In this document: positions 11,388 to 23,477 of the stretch, piece by piece
Position numbering within the stretch: position 1 is the stretch's first letter
Layout: every line of letters starts with the position of its first letter
NCBI GenBank assembly: GCA_010093605.1
Contig: MU004181.1
Coordinates: 2,262,215 to 2,326,214, forward strand
Direction: 5' to 3'
Length of the DNA stretch: 64,000 bases
Origin: Lophium mytilinum
Taxonomy: Eukaryota > Ascomycota > Dothideomycetes > Mytilinidiales > Mytilinidiaceae
The notes under the pieces: model-generated
What the model was told of the DNA's origin: nothing
What the model saw: only the letters and a program-made list of their open reading frames with translations
Databases searched by the model: none
Program-made: the position numbers and the translations under genes

Positions 11388-13139
11388 ATGGCAGACCTCA
11401 AAGGCATTGAAACCGAGATTCGTGACAGCGGCAGTGCCGAGTCCCAGTATGGCGACGGTGTCGTCTCCGAGAAGAAGGGCACTCCCGATGACCAGAAAGA
11501 TATGAGCCGTATGGGCAAGCTGCAAGAGATGAGGGTATGCCGATCCGAACTCCCACACCACCTTCATGTAGCTGACTCGCTATAGCGAAACTTCAAATTC
11601 GTCTCGATATTTGGCTATGCTATGATCCTAATGTCGTCATGGGAAACTACCCTCAAGTAAGTTTCCGGCGGAGAATTGCTCCATGCTGGTCGTCATCTTC
11701 GTCTGACCCGCAACACAGCACATTGAGTATTCCACTGCTTAACGGTGGAACCGGAGGTGCCATATTCGTGTACATCGGCACGGTAGTCGGCATGTTCTTT
11801 GTTACCGTGTCCATGGCTGAAATGGCATCCATGGCTCCTACCTCAGGCGGCCAGTACCATTGGGTGTCCGAATTTGCTCCTCGAAAGCACCAGAAGTTCC
11901 TCAGTTATCTAGTCGGTAAGCTTTCGAAGTCCTCGTGATTTGCAGATTTGGGTTACACGGATCTGACACCTGACAGGCTGGCTGTGCGTCCTGGGCTGGC
12001 AGACTGGCATACCCTCGGTCGGTTACCTCGCAGGAACTCAGATCCAGGGCTTGATCATCCTCAACAACCCCAGCTACTTTCCCGAACGCTGGCACGGAAC
12101 GCTTTTAGTCATCGCTATAGCGACTTTCTCCATTGTCTTCAACACGGTCCTCGCACGAAAGCTCCCTCTTATCGAAGGCGCGGTGCTCATACTCCACATC
12201 TGCGGATTTTTCGCCATTCTTATCGTGCTCTGGGTGCTTGCACCCAGAAGTAAAGCTAGCGATGTTTTTGGCGTCTTCCAGGATAATGGGGGCTGGGGCA
12301 ACGTAGGCCTCTCATGTCTTGTAGGACAGTTAGCACCCGTGTTTGGTCTGTTAGGCTCGGATTCCGCGACCCATATGTCGGAGGAGCTACGCAACGCCTC
12401 CTGGGTGCTTCCACGAGCCATGATTTGGACTGTTGCGGTGAACAGTGTTCTCGGCCTAGTCATGCTCATCACCATCTGCTTCTGCCTCGGGGACGTTCCG
12501 ACCATCCTTTCTACAGCAACTGGATACCCGTATATCCAAGTGCTCTACAACGCCACGGGTTCGAACGCCGCTACGTCTGTCCTGGCTGCCATCATGATCA
12601 TCATGTCGACCTTTGGCTGCGTGAACAACGTCGCCACGTCATCTCGCCAGCTCTTCGCCTTCGCCCGCGATCATGGCGTCCCATTCGGCGACTTCCTGTC
12701 TTATGTCCGCCCGGGCTGGGACATCCCTCTCAACGCCATCCTGGTCTCCTTCGTCATCGCCGTGCTCATGTCTCTCATCAACATCGGCAGCACCGTGGCA
12801 TTCAACAGCATCGCCTCTCTTGGCACCTGTGCGCTGCTCTCCTCATACATCATCTCCATCTCCTGCATGTTCATCAAGCGTTGGCGCAAAGAGCCTCTCC
12901 TCCCATCCCGGTTCAACCTCGGGAAGTACGGCATCTACATCAACGGCATCTCCATTGCATATCTCTGGGTGGCGTTCGTATTCACCTTCTTCCCCTCGGT
13001 CCCGAAGCCAGCGCCGGACTTTATGAACTGGAACATTCTCATCTACGGGTGCACGATTGTCTTTTCGATGGCCTACTTTGTGTGGAAGGGGCGCCATCAA
13101 TATATTGGCCCGGTGGAATATTTGAACAAGGACATGTGA
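11388..13139 (+). CDS. APC-superfamily amino-acid permease (GABA/choline-permease type)
   Basis: Four exons (11388-11534, 11586-11656, 11719-11915, 11977-13139) give 525 residues. The translation has about 12 hydrophobic helices and the hallmarks of the fungal amino-acid/GABA/choline permease branch. These are a helix-1 motif with WETT, then LLNGGTGG, the conserved Ser-Gly-Gly-Gln-Tyr-His-Trp-Val after helix 3, SRQLFAFARDHGVPF in the middle, and a C-terminal YFVWKGRHQYIGPV. It should import an amino acid or related amine across the plasma membrane by proton symport; the substrate is not decidable. The 50-residue N-terminus is charged and cytosolic. ATG 11388 is preferred over an upstream in-frame non-ATG extension. 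All introns are GT-AG, 51-62 nt. Confidence 0.92.
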
Positions 13140-13612
13140 TGGAGGCAGACGGACAGGACATAGTGGGATGTTCCAAATCTTCCAGGTGGCCATATGGTGA
13201 ACCGGGACAGGAATATAGAAAGCTCACCTAGAGTTTGGTTGGTGACCAGATCCGTGTGCGAGTTTGGCATCGTGTATTCACGGATCAGCCGTGCACGGTC
13301 AACCTAGCTGCATAACAGCGATTCTGCTGTGGAGCTTAATCATAATGAAGTTTCGAAAAGTATGACACATGAAAACAAAAATTGACAAAGGAAAGAATTG
13401 ACTGTGAAACTGTAGAAAGTGAAAAGAGAATGTTTGTCTCTAACAGCCGAAACCTTACCGCTTATGACTAGCCTTGGGGCTTCTACGTAAGCCCTGGATG
13501 GGGGCCGACCGAGAGCAAGCTCAAGAAAGTAAGATCAGGTCGCATTCAGACCTATGGGTATAAAACATGCAATCTTAGCCAAAAAAGTCCTTCGCAACTC
13601 TCACCAAGCCCC
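13140..13612. other. Convergent intergenic region (permease / phospholipase)
   Basis: 3' flanks only. No gene or repeat seen. Confidence 0.6.
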
Positions 13613-16230
13613 TCAACTGAAATGATCGCCATGATCCCCTTCGCCCAGCTTCCTCCCCATCGTGCCCCTCCGTATTTTCCATTGCCTCCGGTGCCGTTTC
13701 TCTTCAGCCTCCCTCTCTAGCCTTTTAGCCTTCTTGCGCTCATAGACAGCCCTGACCGTCCGTCGAGTCTGCTCTTTGCCTTCCTGGAAATTCGTTCGGG
13801 CAAGCGACACGACGCTGTCAATCTGGTCGGGCGTATAGACGAAGTTCCACGTGGACATGAAATCCGACTTCTTGGGATCTACGCCGTCGACCTTTGGGTT
13901 CGAGACGAAAGGGAAGTAGACAACCGTGATCCCCGCGTTCGGCTGCATGAGTTCCCAGTCCTCCTCTACGCGCTTGGAGGACGGCGGTTCCGAGTCGCTG
14001 GTGCGCTCTTCCGTCGTGCCTACCCACACATTGCAATAGCCTAGCTCCTCGTTGACGGTAGCGTTCTTCTTGGCCTCATGTCGGCGTTGGATTCTCTTTG
14101 CTTCGTCCATTTTCGCGGTGGCGTCTTCGTCCGACTTGGCTTGAGCGGCCTCGAGGTCTTGGGCAATCTCCTGCTGAGACGCATCCGACGGAGGCCACCC
14201 AGCGCCAATCGGCCAGCCCTTGATGCCGCGCTGCCTGGCGTAGCCGTCTGCGACTTTCAGCCAGTTATCGGTCTTGACGTCCGCGGATGCATCGAACGCG
14301 ATGAGGATGTCGACTTCCCGACCAGGGCGGAGGAGTGGGTAGATAGGCAGGTTATTCGACATTCCCGCGTCCATGAGCTGCAGATTGGCCGTCTTGTGGA
14401 TACTCTCCGGGCACGAAGCTGGAAGCACATCTCGCATGCCAAGAGCGAAGTTGGGGATACCCGCGGGATCGATCGGATGGAGTTTGATTAACTCCTCGTC
14501 GCGCTCCGAGATCAGTTGGTCTATACCGCCGAACCCGGCGAGACCTCTCATGATGGGTCGGATCTCTCTGTAGTAGTGGGAGAGCGTTGCGCAGAAAGCA
14601 CTGCCCCAGATTCCCATCAAGAGAGGGACTCGAAGTTCGGGGAGTGCGAGGCCGTTTTGCCGCCAGACGGTTTTGCCGTTTTCGAACTTGCGCCCAATTG
14701 CCCAGGTTGGGATGCCGGCTTCGAGCTCCTCGCACCAGAATTCGTACGGAGTAAACCTGAGGCTGGTTAGTGGTTGCCATTTAGATTAGCCGTAAGTCGG
14801 ACGTACTCGAACCATTGAAACCAAGCTTCTCTTCTTGCTTTTGCTGAAGCTGCAATGGGATCTTTCATGTCTGCCTGCTCTGCTAGTGGAATCTCGTGAC
14901 GAACTGCTGTATATATAGGCAACGGGTGGGATCCGTCGTCTATGTAACGTCGTTGATTGGACACCTTGAAGTCGTATTCATCGACGGAGAGCTCGCCTTT
15001 CGGAACAAGAAGCCTAGCAGCCAGGAGGAGACCATAGACGTCCACAATCCCAAAATCTGCATCCGGAATTCCTTTAGACTTTTCGACCAATCCAGAGAGC
15101 AGATACTTATTCGTTGGGGCACAAGCTAGTAACGGCAACGCCGCAGGAGGGAAAGCAATGTGAACGCCTAGTCTGTTCTTCAAGTGGTCGATGAGCTTTT
15201 GGTGACTCCGTCCAGCTACAGACGAATAGTACAGTGTCTGGAGCCAGCAACTACCACTAACGCCAGCCGTGTAGGTCACACAGTCAAAGAGCCCTGCTTC
15301 GTGAGCCGAGAGGTAGGACGAGCTTCCAGCAACAAGAGCGCGTAGACCGCCCCCGGATCCACACATAGCAATAGTCGGAATGTCCTCTGGGTGTATGTCC
15401 CGCTCGGCTAGGCCCAGGTACTTGGAGATTGCACGCCTCGTGTGAACGCGTCGTTTCTCTAGGAATGCCTTCTCCTCTGTACATATATCGTTGGATACAC
15501 GAACCACCGCATCCCATATGATCTCCGGGTTGATCTCGGGGTCGTTTGCTTCGTACCAGATTTCTTCGGCGAGCGATCCAGGCGCCATTGAGAGCTCATT
15601 CTGCAATTTATTCAAGAACCCGGGTATGATCTTGAACCAGTCGGGAACGATATAATCAACGATTGTATCCCCAATTGAAGTGACTGATTTCGAGGCAGTT
15701 GTGAGACTGCCCGTAAAGCCATCCCACGACGACGGCAGTGTTTCGGGCGTGGCCTCTTCTCCGGATTCTGATACAACGCGAGTCTGAGGTGGTGGCTCCT
15801 GCAGACCGGATGTTTTTTGGGACGTGTCTGCATCTTCAACTGTAGTGCTCTCATGCTTATCTTCATTCCCACGTCCCCAGCCTCCGATGTACGGTATATT
15901 ATCTGTCCAGCTGTTGCTCTCCGAGCTGTCGGCGCGTATGGGGCGATGTGTGAAAGAAGCGGCCGGGTCATGGAGGTCGACGATTGAGGTAGAGATGATT
16001 CCCACAGCAAACCCCGCGAGCAGAACTGAAGGGCTGTACTTAAAAGGGTGCGGTCCACCAGAAGGCGCGTGTGCTTTCCGCGTTAAAAGTCTTTGGAAGT
16101 GTCAGTCTTTCTATTTCAAGCCTTAAAGACATAGGTGACATTCGAAACCTTACCTTCGACGCGTGGAATTCAGCCCGTAGGCCCCAGAGGTCCTCGACCT
16201 AGCCGTCCGGATTGTCGAGCTTTTCAGCAT
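13613..16230 (-). CDS. plaA: cPLA2-type phospholipase A2 with a mitochondrial-looking leader
   Basis: Three exons, 16230-16154, 16033-14807 and 14756-13613, give 815 residues. The catalytic domain is the cytosolic PLA2/lysophospholipase type. The Gly-rich oxyanion segment GSGGGLRA carries Arg about 256, the nucleophile elbow is GVSGSCW with Ser about 284, and the catalytic Asp about 563 lies in MDAGMSNNLP. These match the Arg/Ser/Asp set of mammalian group IVA PLA2. No C2 domain is present. Exon 1 encodes 25 residues rich in Arg, Ser and Thr without acidic residues, followed by a hydrophobic stretch (VLLAGFAVGII), which looks like a mitochondrial presequence with an inner-membrane sorting helix. 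Related Aspergillus PlaA proteins have been reported in mitochondria. Intron 1 (120 nt) was chosen because its acceptor at 16034 is the one found that restores frame. The tail is highly basic. Confidence 0.85.
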
Positions 16231-16843
16231 GCTGTCCTGTACACACGCTGGATTGCGGAGGTAAAGGGACGAGGGGGAGGCGACTGCCCAATTGGGCATA
16301 TGGCAAAGTTATATCATGCTATTCTGCGATGGCAATCATCCGGTGGCTTCCAGGTTTTCAGGAATGACGCCGTTATGAAGCTGCCCTGCCAAGCAATCTC
16401 GGGAGCAGATCCTGGAGACTTTCGGGTCGATCGGGAGCGATAGGGTAGCTCTGATGTGTGCATGTGGCAGTCGCCCATAAGGCGCGACAATTCACCGAGA
16501 AATGGAAGCATTTTTCTGAACCAATCGTGTGAAGGTACACTACACTGATATAAGTGCTAGTTGCATCCATGGACAGCAGAGGGGGACGGGCACGTCACGG
16601 CCAATTGGGGCCTAGTGTCGTCAGAGCGGTCCACATCATCTCTCCGCTTGCATGAAGCTCTGAAACCATTTATATCATCAAGCCCTCGAGGTCGTGATGG
16701 CCCCTATTCACTTCTTGTAACATACTTCCACGTTGTCGCACGGTAAATAATACTGCGACTTGTCCAAGGCACACTATCCGTACATACATACATTCCTCGC
16801 CCGCTCTCGGGACGAGCTCCGGAGAGCTTCAGCGGCAGGCGCG
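16231..16843. other. Divergent intergenic region (phospholipase / EXO70)
   Basis: Promoter region for both genes. I see no repeat and no accepted coding frame. Confidence 0.55.
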
Positions 16844-18891
16844 ATGGTTGCACCACGTAAAGCGGCGCTCGCGGAGGAGAGCGCAGAGGTCGAGGTGCTG
16901 TTCGCCAACATGGAGAAGCTGAAGGGCTTGACGAAGAAGATCCAGGGCTCGTTGAATCGCCTGGAGACCAGTGGGAAAAACGTTCAGGATGCGATCGGGC
17001 CCATATACGGGAATACGCAGAAGCTTCAGACTACCAACTCGAGTACGTGATGCTAGCATGCGATTTGAGCATCTCTGACCAGTAAAACAGACATCGACAG
17101 GATCATCGAGGCTATAGATAGGATACGAGAGCCCCTCGACCAGCGCAATCGGGAAGAGCGCGTCATTCGTGCTGGGTAAGCTCTACAACACCAAGCATTG
17201 TGACTGCAAGATGCTAATCTTTGCATTAGACCACGAAAAGTCCCCCTCCAAGACTATATGGCCTCCCTCGACCGAACTACCCAGGCCTTGGGTGACCTCC
17301 GTCGCTCCAACCTCCGTTCGAACCAACAAGCAGTAGCGGAATTGAGTACTCTGTTGAAGACTGGCACGAAACAGCTAGAGGAGATATTCCGGGAGATACT
17401 CCAGGAAGACGCACGAACCGTGGAGCCTCTACACTACATAACCAAGCGTGCGTAGCGTGTGCGCTAGAATTAAACACTACTAATGTATCCGCAGAGCTTC
17501 CATTTCCTACCCTCGCAGAAGACCGCCTGTCAAGATTACGACTCATAAACGCCCATGTTTCAGCGTCGTTTGCGCAGATGTCGCAGACAGACGTGCGAGA
17601 GACTCCGACAGAGAAAATCTATGCCGAGATCCGGGGGGACTACCTGACAAAATCGCTGAGCAATTTAGCTGCCGCTTCAGTGACGACCGCCAGGAAGACC
17701 ACAGCAGATGCAATATACCGACAGGGAACCAATGCCATCGGCACGTACGCCCAGGGTATGGAGGGTATATATTTGGCCGAGTACGACAATCTTTGTCCAA
17801 TTTTCTCTCGCGAAGAATGGGCCAAGGTGTACCCGTCCACCTGCCAGAACTCCTTAAATGAGTTCACGAAGACGTTGCGGGAACTGAATACCCACATACA
17901 GAAGAATTTAATGACAGACTGCTTTCTAGGGTATGAGATTATCGAGATTGTATCAACGCTCTCTATCAGGCTAGAAACCAAGACGGGCGAGCTTAAGCGA
18001 CCTATCGCAGACTCCCTAAAGCCTATTCGGGAAACATGCAAAACGTCACTTGCACGGCTCCTCGAAGACACACGATCACGCGTTCAAACACTAATCGCAT
18101 TACCAATGGATGGCGGTCCTGTTTCACTCACAAACGACACCATGACCAAGTTGCAGACAATGACTGCGTATTTGTCTCCGTTGTCATCCATCATGACTTC
18201 GCTAGGAGACGGCGGATGGTCGGCCAGCTCAGCGTCGACATCCTCAACCTCGATACCAACAATAAAGTCGTTCGACGTTGGCGCCGATGGCCGACAGCTC
18301 TTCGCCCACTACGCTTCCGACATGCTGGAGACTTTGTTGTCCAACCTGGAAATCAAGTCGAAGACATTACTCAAGGGCAGGGGCCTGCAAGGTGTATTCC
18401 TTTCCAACAATGTAGCGATCGTTGACCGCATGATTCGATCTTCAGAGTTGCAGGCCCTCTTGGGTAGCTATGCACCCAAGCTCGAGCTTTGGCGAAAGAA
18501 AGCAACCGCGACATATCTCGAGCCGTGGCGGGAGCCATCTGCATATCTCATGGACGTCCAGTACACCAACCGTAGCGGCCGGCCACACTCTGGGGGAGCG
18601 ACGAATACCGACTCGGCTGTAATCGTCAAAGGTCTGAGCTCCAAAGACAAAGACGCGATCAAGGAGAAGCTCAAGAACTTCAACACCAGCTTCGAAGAGC
18701 TCCTGACGCGGCACAAGAGCTACAAGCTAGAGAGGGAAGTGCGGGCCCAGCTCGCGCGTGACGTGCAGAATGTTATCGAGCCACTCTACGGACGGTTCTG
18801 GGACCGGTACCACGAAATCGACAAGGGCAAGGGCAAGTACATCAAGTACGACAAGAGCCAACTGGCGTCGACGCTGGCTGGACTGGGCTGA
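16844..18891 (+). CDS. EXO70: Exocyst complex component Exo70
   Basis: Four exons (16844-17042, 17091-17175, 17230-17447, 17495-18891) give 632 residues, the usual length for fungal Exo70. The N-terminus is a coiled-coil region (about residues 10-70) as expected for assembly with other exocyst subunits. The rest is the helical-rod Exo70 domain, with a recognisable [11 protein letters not shown] segment and the conserved C-terminal run [13 protein letters not shown] followed by the lysine-rich [20 protein letters not shown]. That basic C-terminal region is the part that binds PI(4,5)P2 at the plasma membrane in studied homologues. Exo70 tethers secretory vesicles at growing hyphal tips and septa. 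The introns are 48-54 nt. ATG 16844 is the first ATG of the frame. Confidence 0.93.
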
Positions 18892-19863
18892 TTGCCGGGT
18901 GGATTTGCTATACACCCTGGGCGGCGTTTGGAGCGAGTGGACGGTGAAATGCAGCGCTGCGTGCTATTGGATATACCATTGTCGTTATGTCTTTCGTTAG
19001 CTTGGCGTCAGGCGTTATGCGGTGCACTGTGGTCGTCTGCACGAGTTGCTGGGGAGTGAGCAGGGTTGGGTTTCATTCACGGCGAGCTCTGGAACTGAAT
19101 GAAGTGCACTACATACAGCATAAAGGAAAGCCCTAGTCTTCACAGACGAAGGCACTTCTCGCAATCTTTAGTACATAGAAATGAATATAAGGCTCCCACT
19201 TTGGCCGAATCGGGGGCTGATCCACGTGAGGAACCACAGAGTGACACGTCGAGGAATGGGCATAGTGAGGCGCCACACCACGCTGGCTGCAGCAGTGCAC
19301 AGAAATGCTCCTGCGGTGCGTCAATGAGATGCAATTGTGCCAGAAGCTGCCTGTCGACTCGCGCGTCGTGAACTGGCCCTCTCCGCACCCACAGGCCCGC
19401 CAGCGGTGCATTCACGCACGGCGAGCGGAGACCAAGGACGTTGCTGGTGCACGGGAAATTTAATACTAGCGCCGAATCAACGTGGACTGCGCGACCCCTG
19501 CCAACCTTTTGGAAGACCCCTTTCCTGCCGACTTTCGCGATCCCACCACCACGCCTTCCTCAACACCATCGCAGTCTCCTCCCGACTCCTCTCCCACATC
19601 CTACGAGGCCGCTGCTGACCTCGACGCTGCTGTCTCCGCCTCGCTGCACCCATCCCCCGCCAAACACGCCTGGACTGCCAGGTAAGCTGCCTCCCTGTCT
19701 GCACCGTGCAGGCCTCCCGGGCCTAGGATTCCCGCGCGCCCCCAATGCTTTTCTCCATCGCTGCCGTGGCCGCCGACTCTGTCCTGGATCTCTACTGACC
19801 GCTCTCCTCGTTGCAGCAGTCTTTACGCCTCACCCTCTGCGTCGCCCCGTCGTCTGATTCGCC
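18892..19863. other. Intergenic region and probable 5' UTR of the septin gene
   Basis: The stretch from about 19480 is very pyrimidine-rich, typical of a fungal transcription start and leader. Possible leader introns exist (for example a GTAAGC at 19682) but cannot be confirmed. Confidence 0.5.
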
Positions 19864-21542
19864 ATGGGTAAGCTGCCTTTCCTCTCTGCTCGCCAATTCC
19901 ATCCCCCGATATTGCGGCGCGTCTATGAAGCATGACAAAGTGGACATCAGCTATAGAGGACAAATGGGATAGTCATTGGGCCGTGTTCATGCTCACCAAG
20001 CCTCTTCCAACATATCATCGGGCAGGACTGACTTTCTGGTGCTCTAGCAACTCAAGCCCCGCCTGCACCTGCGCGTGCCTCTCCATCTCCCGCGGCCGCT
20101 GCTGTCCCTAATGGCAAGCCAGCGTCCCCCTATGTGGAGCGCAGCAACCCTATGCCGAATGGCCAGGGCTCCGCTCCCCAAACCGTCACTTCCAAGGACC
20201 CCAAGGCCGCGGCACAGGCTGCTAGCGACATGAGGAACATTGTCCGAAGGAAGTTGACTGGCTATGTTGGGTTCGCCAACTTGCCTAACCAATGGCACCG
20301 CAAGAGCGTGCGGAAAGGGTTCAACTTCAATGTCATGGTAGTCGGTATGTATCCTTTCAGAAGACCCATGGTCCATTCCTGACGATCCAATTTTAGGCGA
20401 GTCTGGAATGGGTAAATCTACTCTAGTAAATACCCTATTCAACACCTCGCTCTACCCCCCGAAGGAGCGCAAGCCCCCGAGCCTCGACATCTCCAAGACC
20501 GTCTCCATACAATCCATCAGCGCCGACATTGAAGAGAACGGAGTGCGCCTCCGCCTGACGGTGGTTGACACCCCCGGCTTCGGCGATTTCATCAACAATG
20601 ACGAGTCGTGGGACCCAATCGTCAAGAACATTGAACAGCGCTTCGATGCCTACCTTGATGCGGAAAACAAGGTCAACCGCATGAACATTGTTGACAACCG
20701 CATTCATGCTTGCGTTTATTTCATCCAGCCGACTGGCCACTCTCTGAAGCCATTGGATGTAGAGGTTATGCGTAAACTTCACACCAAGGTCAACCTGATC
20801 CCCGTCATTGCCAAGGCCGACACCTTGACGGACGAGGAAATTAGCAACTTCAAGCAGAGAGTGAGTAGCTAAGCCTGATGACGTCGATTTTTGCTGACTT
20901 GCCCAGATCCTCGCAGATATCCACCACCACAAAATCCAAATATTCGAAGGGCCCCGCTACGAGTTGGACGATGAGGAGACCATTGCCGAGAACAACGAAA
21001 TCATGTCCAAGGTGCCCTTTGCCGTTGTTGGTGCCAACGCCGATGTCACCACTGCCGACGGCCGCAAGGTCCGTGGCCGCCGTTACCCCTGGGGAGTCAT
21101 TGAGGTCGATAACGAGGAACACTGCGATTTCGTCAAGCTCCGCCAGATGCTCATCCGTACCCACATGGAGGAGCTCAAGGAGAACACCAACAACTTCCTG
21201 TACGAGAACTACCGCTCCGAGAAGCTCACTGCCATGGGCGTGCAGCAAGACTCGAGTGTGTTCAAGGAGATCAACCCGGCCGTCAAGCAGGAGGAGGAGC
21301 GCTCGCTGCACGAGGCCAAGCTGCAGAAGATGGAACTGGAGATGAAGATGGTGTTCCAGCAGAAGGTGGCCGAGAAGGAAAGCAAGCTCAAACAGAGCGA
21401 AGAGGAGCTGTACGCAAGACACAGGGAGATGAAGGAGCAACTGGACAGACAGCGACAAGAGCTCGAGGAGAAGAAGGCGAGGGTCGAGAGTGGACGGCCG
21501 CTCGAGGAGAAGGGCAAGAGAAAGGGGTTCTCCCTGCGCTAA
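19864..21542 (+). CDS. aspB: Septin, Cdc3/AspB type
   Basis: Four exons (19864-19867, 20048-20344, 20397-20860, 20907-21542) give 466 residues. The first coding exon is only the ATG plus one base, followed by a 180-nt intron; the frame and acceptor support this. The GTPase core has the P-loop GESGMGKST, switch II DTPGFGD and the G4 motif AKAD. A polybasic segment (RRKL then [10 protein letters not shown]) precedes the P-loop, and the septin unique element follows the G domain. The last about 110 residues are a charged heptad coiled coil. The Ala/Pro-rich N-terminal extension, the coiled coil and the overall sequence fit the Cdc3/AspB class best. Septins assemble into hetero-oligomeric filaments at septa, branch points and growing tips. 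Assignment to class rather than to the family is the uncertain part. Confidence 0.9.
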
Positions 21543-22564
21543 GCGCGCCCAGTGCGACGCAGCGACGCAACGGCGTGGACAGTGGTGATGGCGAACGAAG
21601 ACCGCGCAGAAAAGCTCCTCTTCTCGATTCTCTTTTGACAGATCCCTTTAATTTCGAAGTCTCGCACCGGCAGACACTGGGTGGCTGCCGGCAAAGGTTA
21701 GTTAATACACAACGACGGGGGCGAGTTGGGGCTTCGAGCGCGGTTCTCCCTTGGTTTTTAGCTTGCTTAGGTGTGTTGTTTGATACCAGCAGCATTGCAC
21801 TCCCTTCTCTTTTCTTCCGGAATATTTTAGTAGAAGCAGGGAGCAGGTTGCAGAGGTTGATTCTGTCACGGAGGTGCGAGGAGGCCGGTCTGCGAGTTGC
21901 TTCCTCTCATATATTCTACAGATCAGCCCAGTATCTTAGTTGATTTCGTTTGTGAACCCTAGGTGCTTCTTGTCTGCGTGAATCCGGAGTGGCATGTGAA
22001 AGCTAGATGGAGTGATTGGAAAGACATGCTTCGGTGTTGCTTCCGGTGAACATGCCCTAAGAAAGATGATATCGTGTCACGTGCCTGATACTAGTGGCGC
22101 GGCGCAAGAGACGCCGGCGACCTGATGAGCAGCATTTCGTCACCACCCGCCGCTGCGAATTCTGGTTTCCGTCGCGCACCAAGCTGCTTGCACAAAATAC
22201 CATCTTCCCCTCCGCTCCTCTGCTCCTCTACTTCCTTACAGACACCACTACCAGACTACCTACACCCGTCTACCCTCACTAATTGCCATTGCTATCATTT
22301 CAGCTATACAAGGTACGTTCGCGATTCCACGAGCTTCGGATCGTCGTCACCGTACCCCGGCAGGCGCCTCAGAGCCCCAGCCACCAACCCCAATTGCCAG
22401 GTGTTCTTCACCATTCTCCCGCTGCTTCGTCCTTCCTGCACACACAATCCTATTCTCGCCGCAATCCTCACACTCTCCATTGAGCTCTATTCCTCTATTC
22501 TCAACCCTCGCTGACCGCAGCAGCCTGATCCCCGCAGCACAAAAGCCGCCCACATAACTCAGCC
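21543..22564. other. Intergenic region (septin 3' flank, POM33 promoter)
   Basis: Pyrimidine-rich leader-like sequence from about 22190 to the start codon. No gene seen. Confidence 0.55.
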
Positions 22565-23477
22565 ATGGCCCCTCCTCCGCCCACCGCGCAGCCTCTAGGG
22601 CAGCGGCTGGTATCTCTCGCCCAGACTCTGCAGTTCGCATGGTTCGTCGGGCACGTCACTCTGCTCTTCTCCACTCTGCGATATGGCTTGTCCTACATCT
22701 TGTTCAATTTCTCGTCGCGATGGGCCAAGGTCTCTTATCGCCTCGCCTTCATCTCAGCCGCCGCTACCTACGGCATTGTCGTGTACAAGGCATACCGCGC
22801 ACGCATGAGGCAAGGGAAGCAAGGCGGACTTGTGTCAATGGCTACGGACGAGAATGTCCAGTATCTTGGTACGGCAGCTTCGGCTCCCCAGGCAGCTATC
22901 CATATGACACAACCTGATCTGACTGCTTTTCAATACAGGCATGGCCCTCGTCTGGCTCTTCTCTCGCCAGATCCCTCTGGCTATTCTGCCTTTCGCAGTC
23001 TACTCCATTTTCCATGTCGCGACCTACACACGTGCCAACCTTCTCCCGACTCTCCAAGCCGCCCCAGCTGGCGCCTCCCCTGGCAAGCCCAAGCCTTCTG
23101 GCATCTCCGAGACCATTGGCAAGTTTGTCAAGGAGTACTATGATGGCAGCATGACGCTCGTCGCCATCCTCGAAATCGCCCTCTGGTTCCGCGTGCTGGG
23201 CTCTGCGCTACTCTTCCAGAAGGGCAGCTGGATCTTGATCGGCATCTACACCGTCTTCTTCCGTGCCCGCTATGCTCAAAGCACCTTCGTTCAGGGCGCC
23301 ATTTCGCAACTTACGGCCCGCGCAGATGCGCAGTTGGCAAACCAGAGTACCCCGCCGGCCGTCAGGCAGGGATGGGAGACTTTTAAGTCCATTGTGCGCC
23401 AGGCTGCGGACGCTACTGATATCCGTCGGTACGTTGGCGGCCAGACCGGTGGCCCGGGCCCCAAGAAGGCTCAGTAG
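22565..23477 (+). CDS. POM33: Pom33/Tts1 (TMEM33-family) nuclear-pore and ER membrane protein
   Basis: Two exons (22565-22868, 22939-23477) give 280 residues, close to Pom33 (279) and Tts1. The protein has an N-terminal Pro-rich tip, paired hydrophobic helices around residues 25-75 and 105-125, a conserved FHVATYTRANLLPTL segment, and a C-terminal amphipathic region with FFRARYAQSTFVQ. Family members sit in the ER and nuclear envelope, shape high-curvature membrane and help distribute nuclear pores; in yeast the C-terminal amphipathic helices bind curved membrane. The 70-nt intron begins GTACGG and ends ATACAG and restores LG-MALVWLF. The start was chosen as the first ATG of the frame after a pyrimidine-rich leader. 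Confidence 0.88.

Noticed and set aside
12314-13231. 305-codon plus frame inside the permease
   Set aside because: It is out of frame with the clear 12-helix permease translation and is Arg/His/Pro-rich, as expected for a shadow of codon-biased sequence.
20850-21458. 202-codon antisense frame across the septin coiled coil
   Set aside because: Leu/Leu-His-rich translation is the usual antisense image of Glu/Lys/Gln coiled-coil codons; the septin frame explains the sequence.
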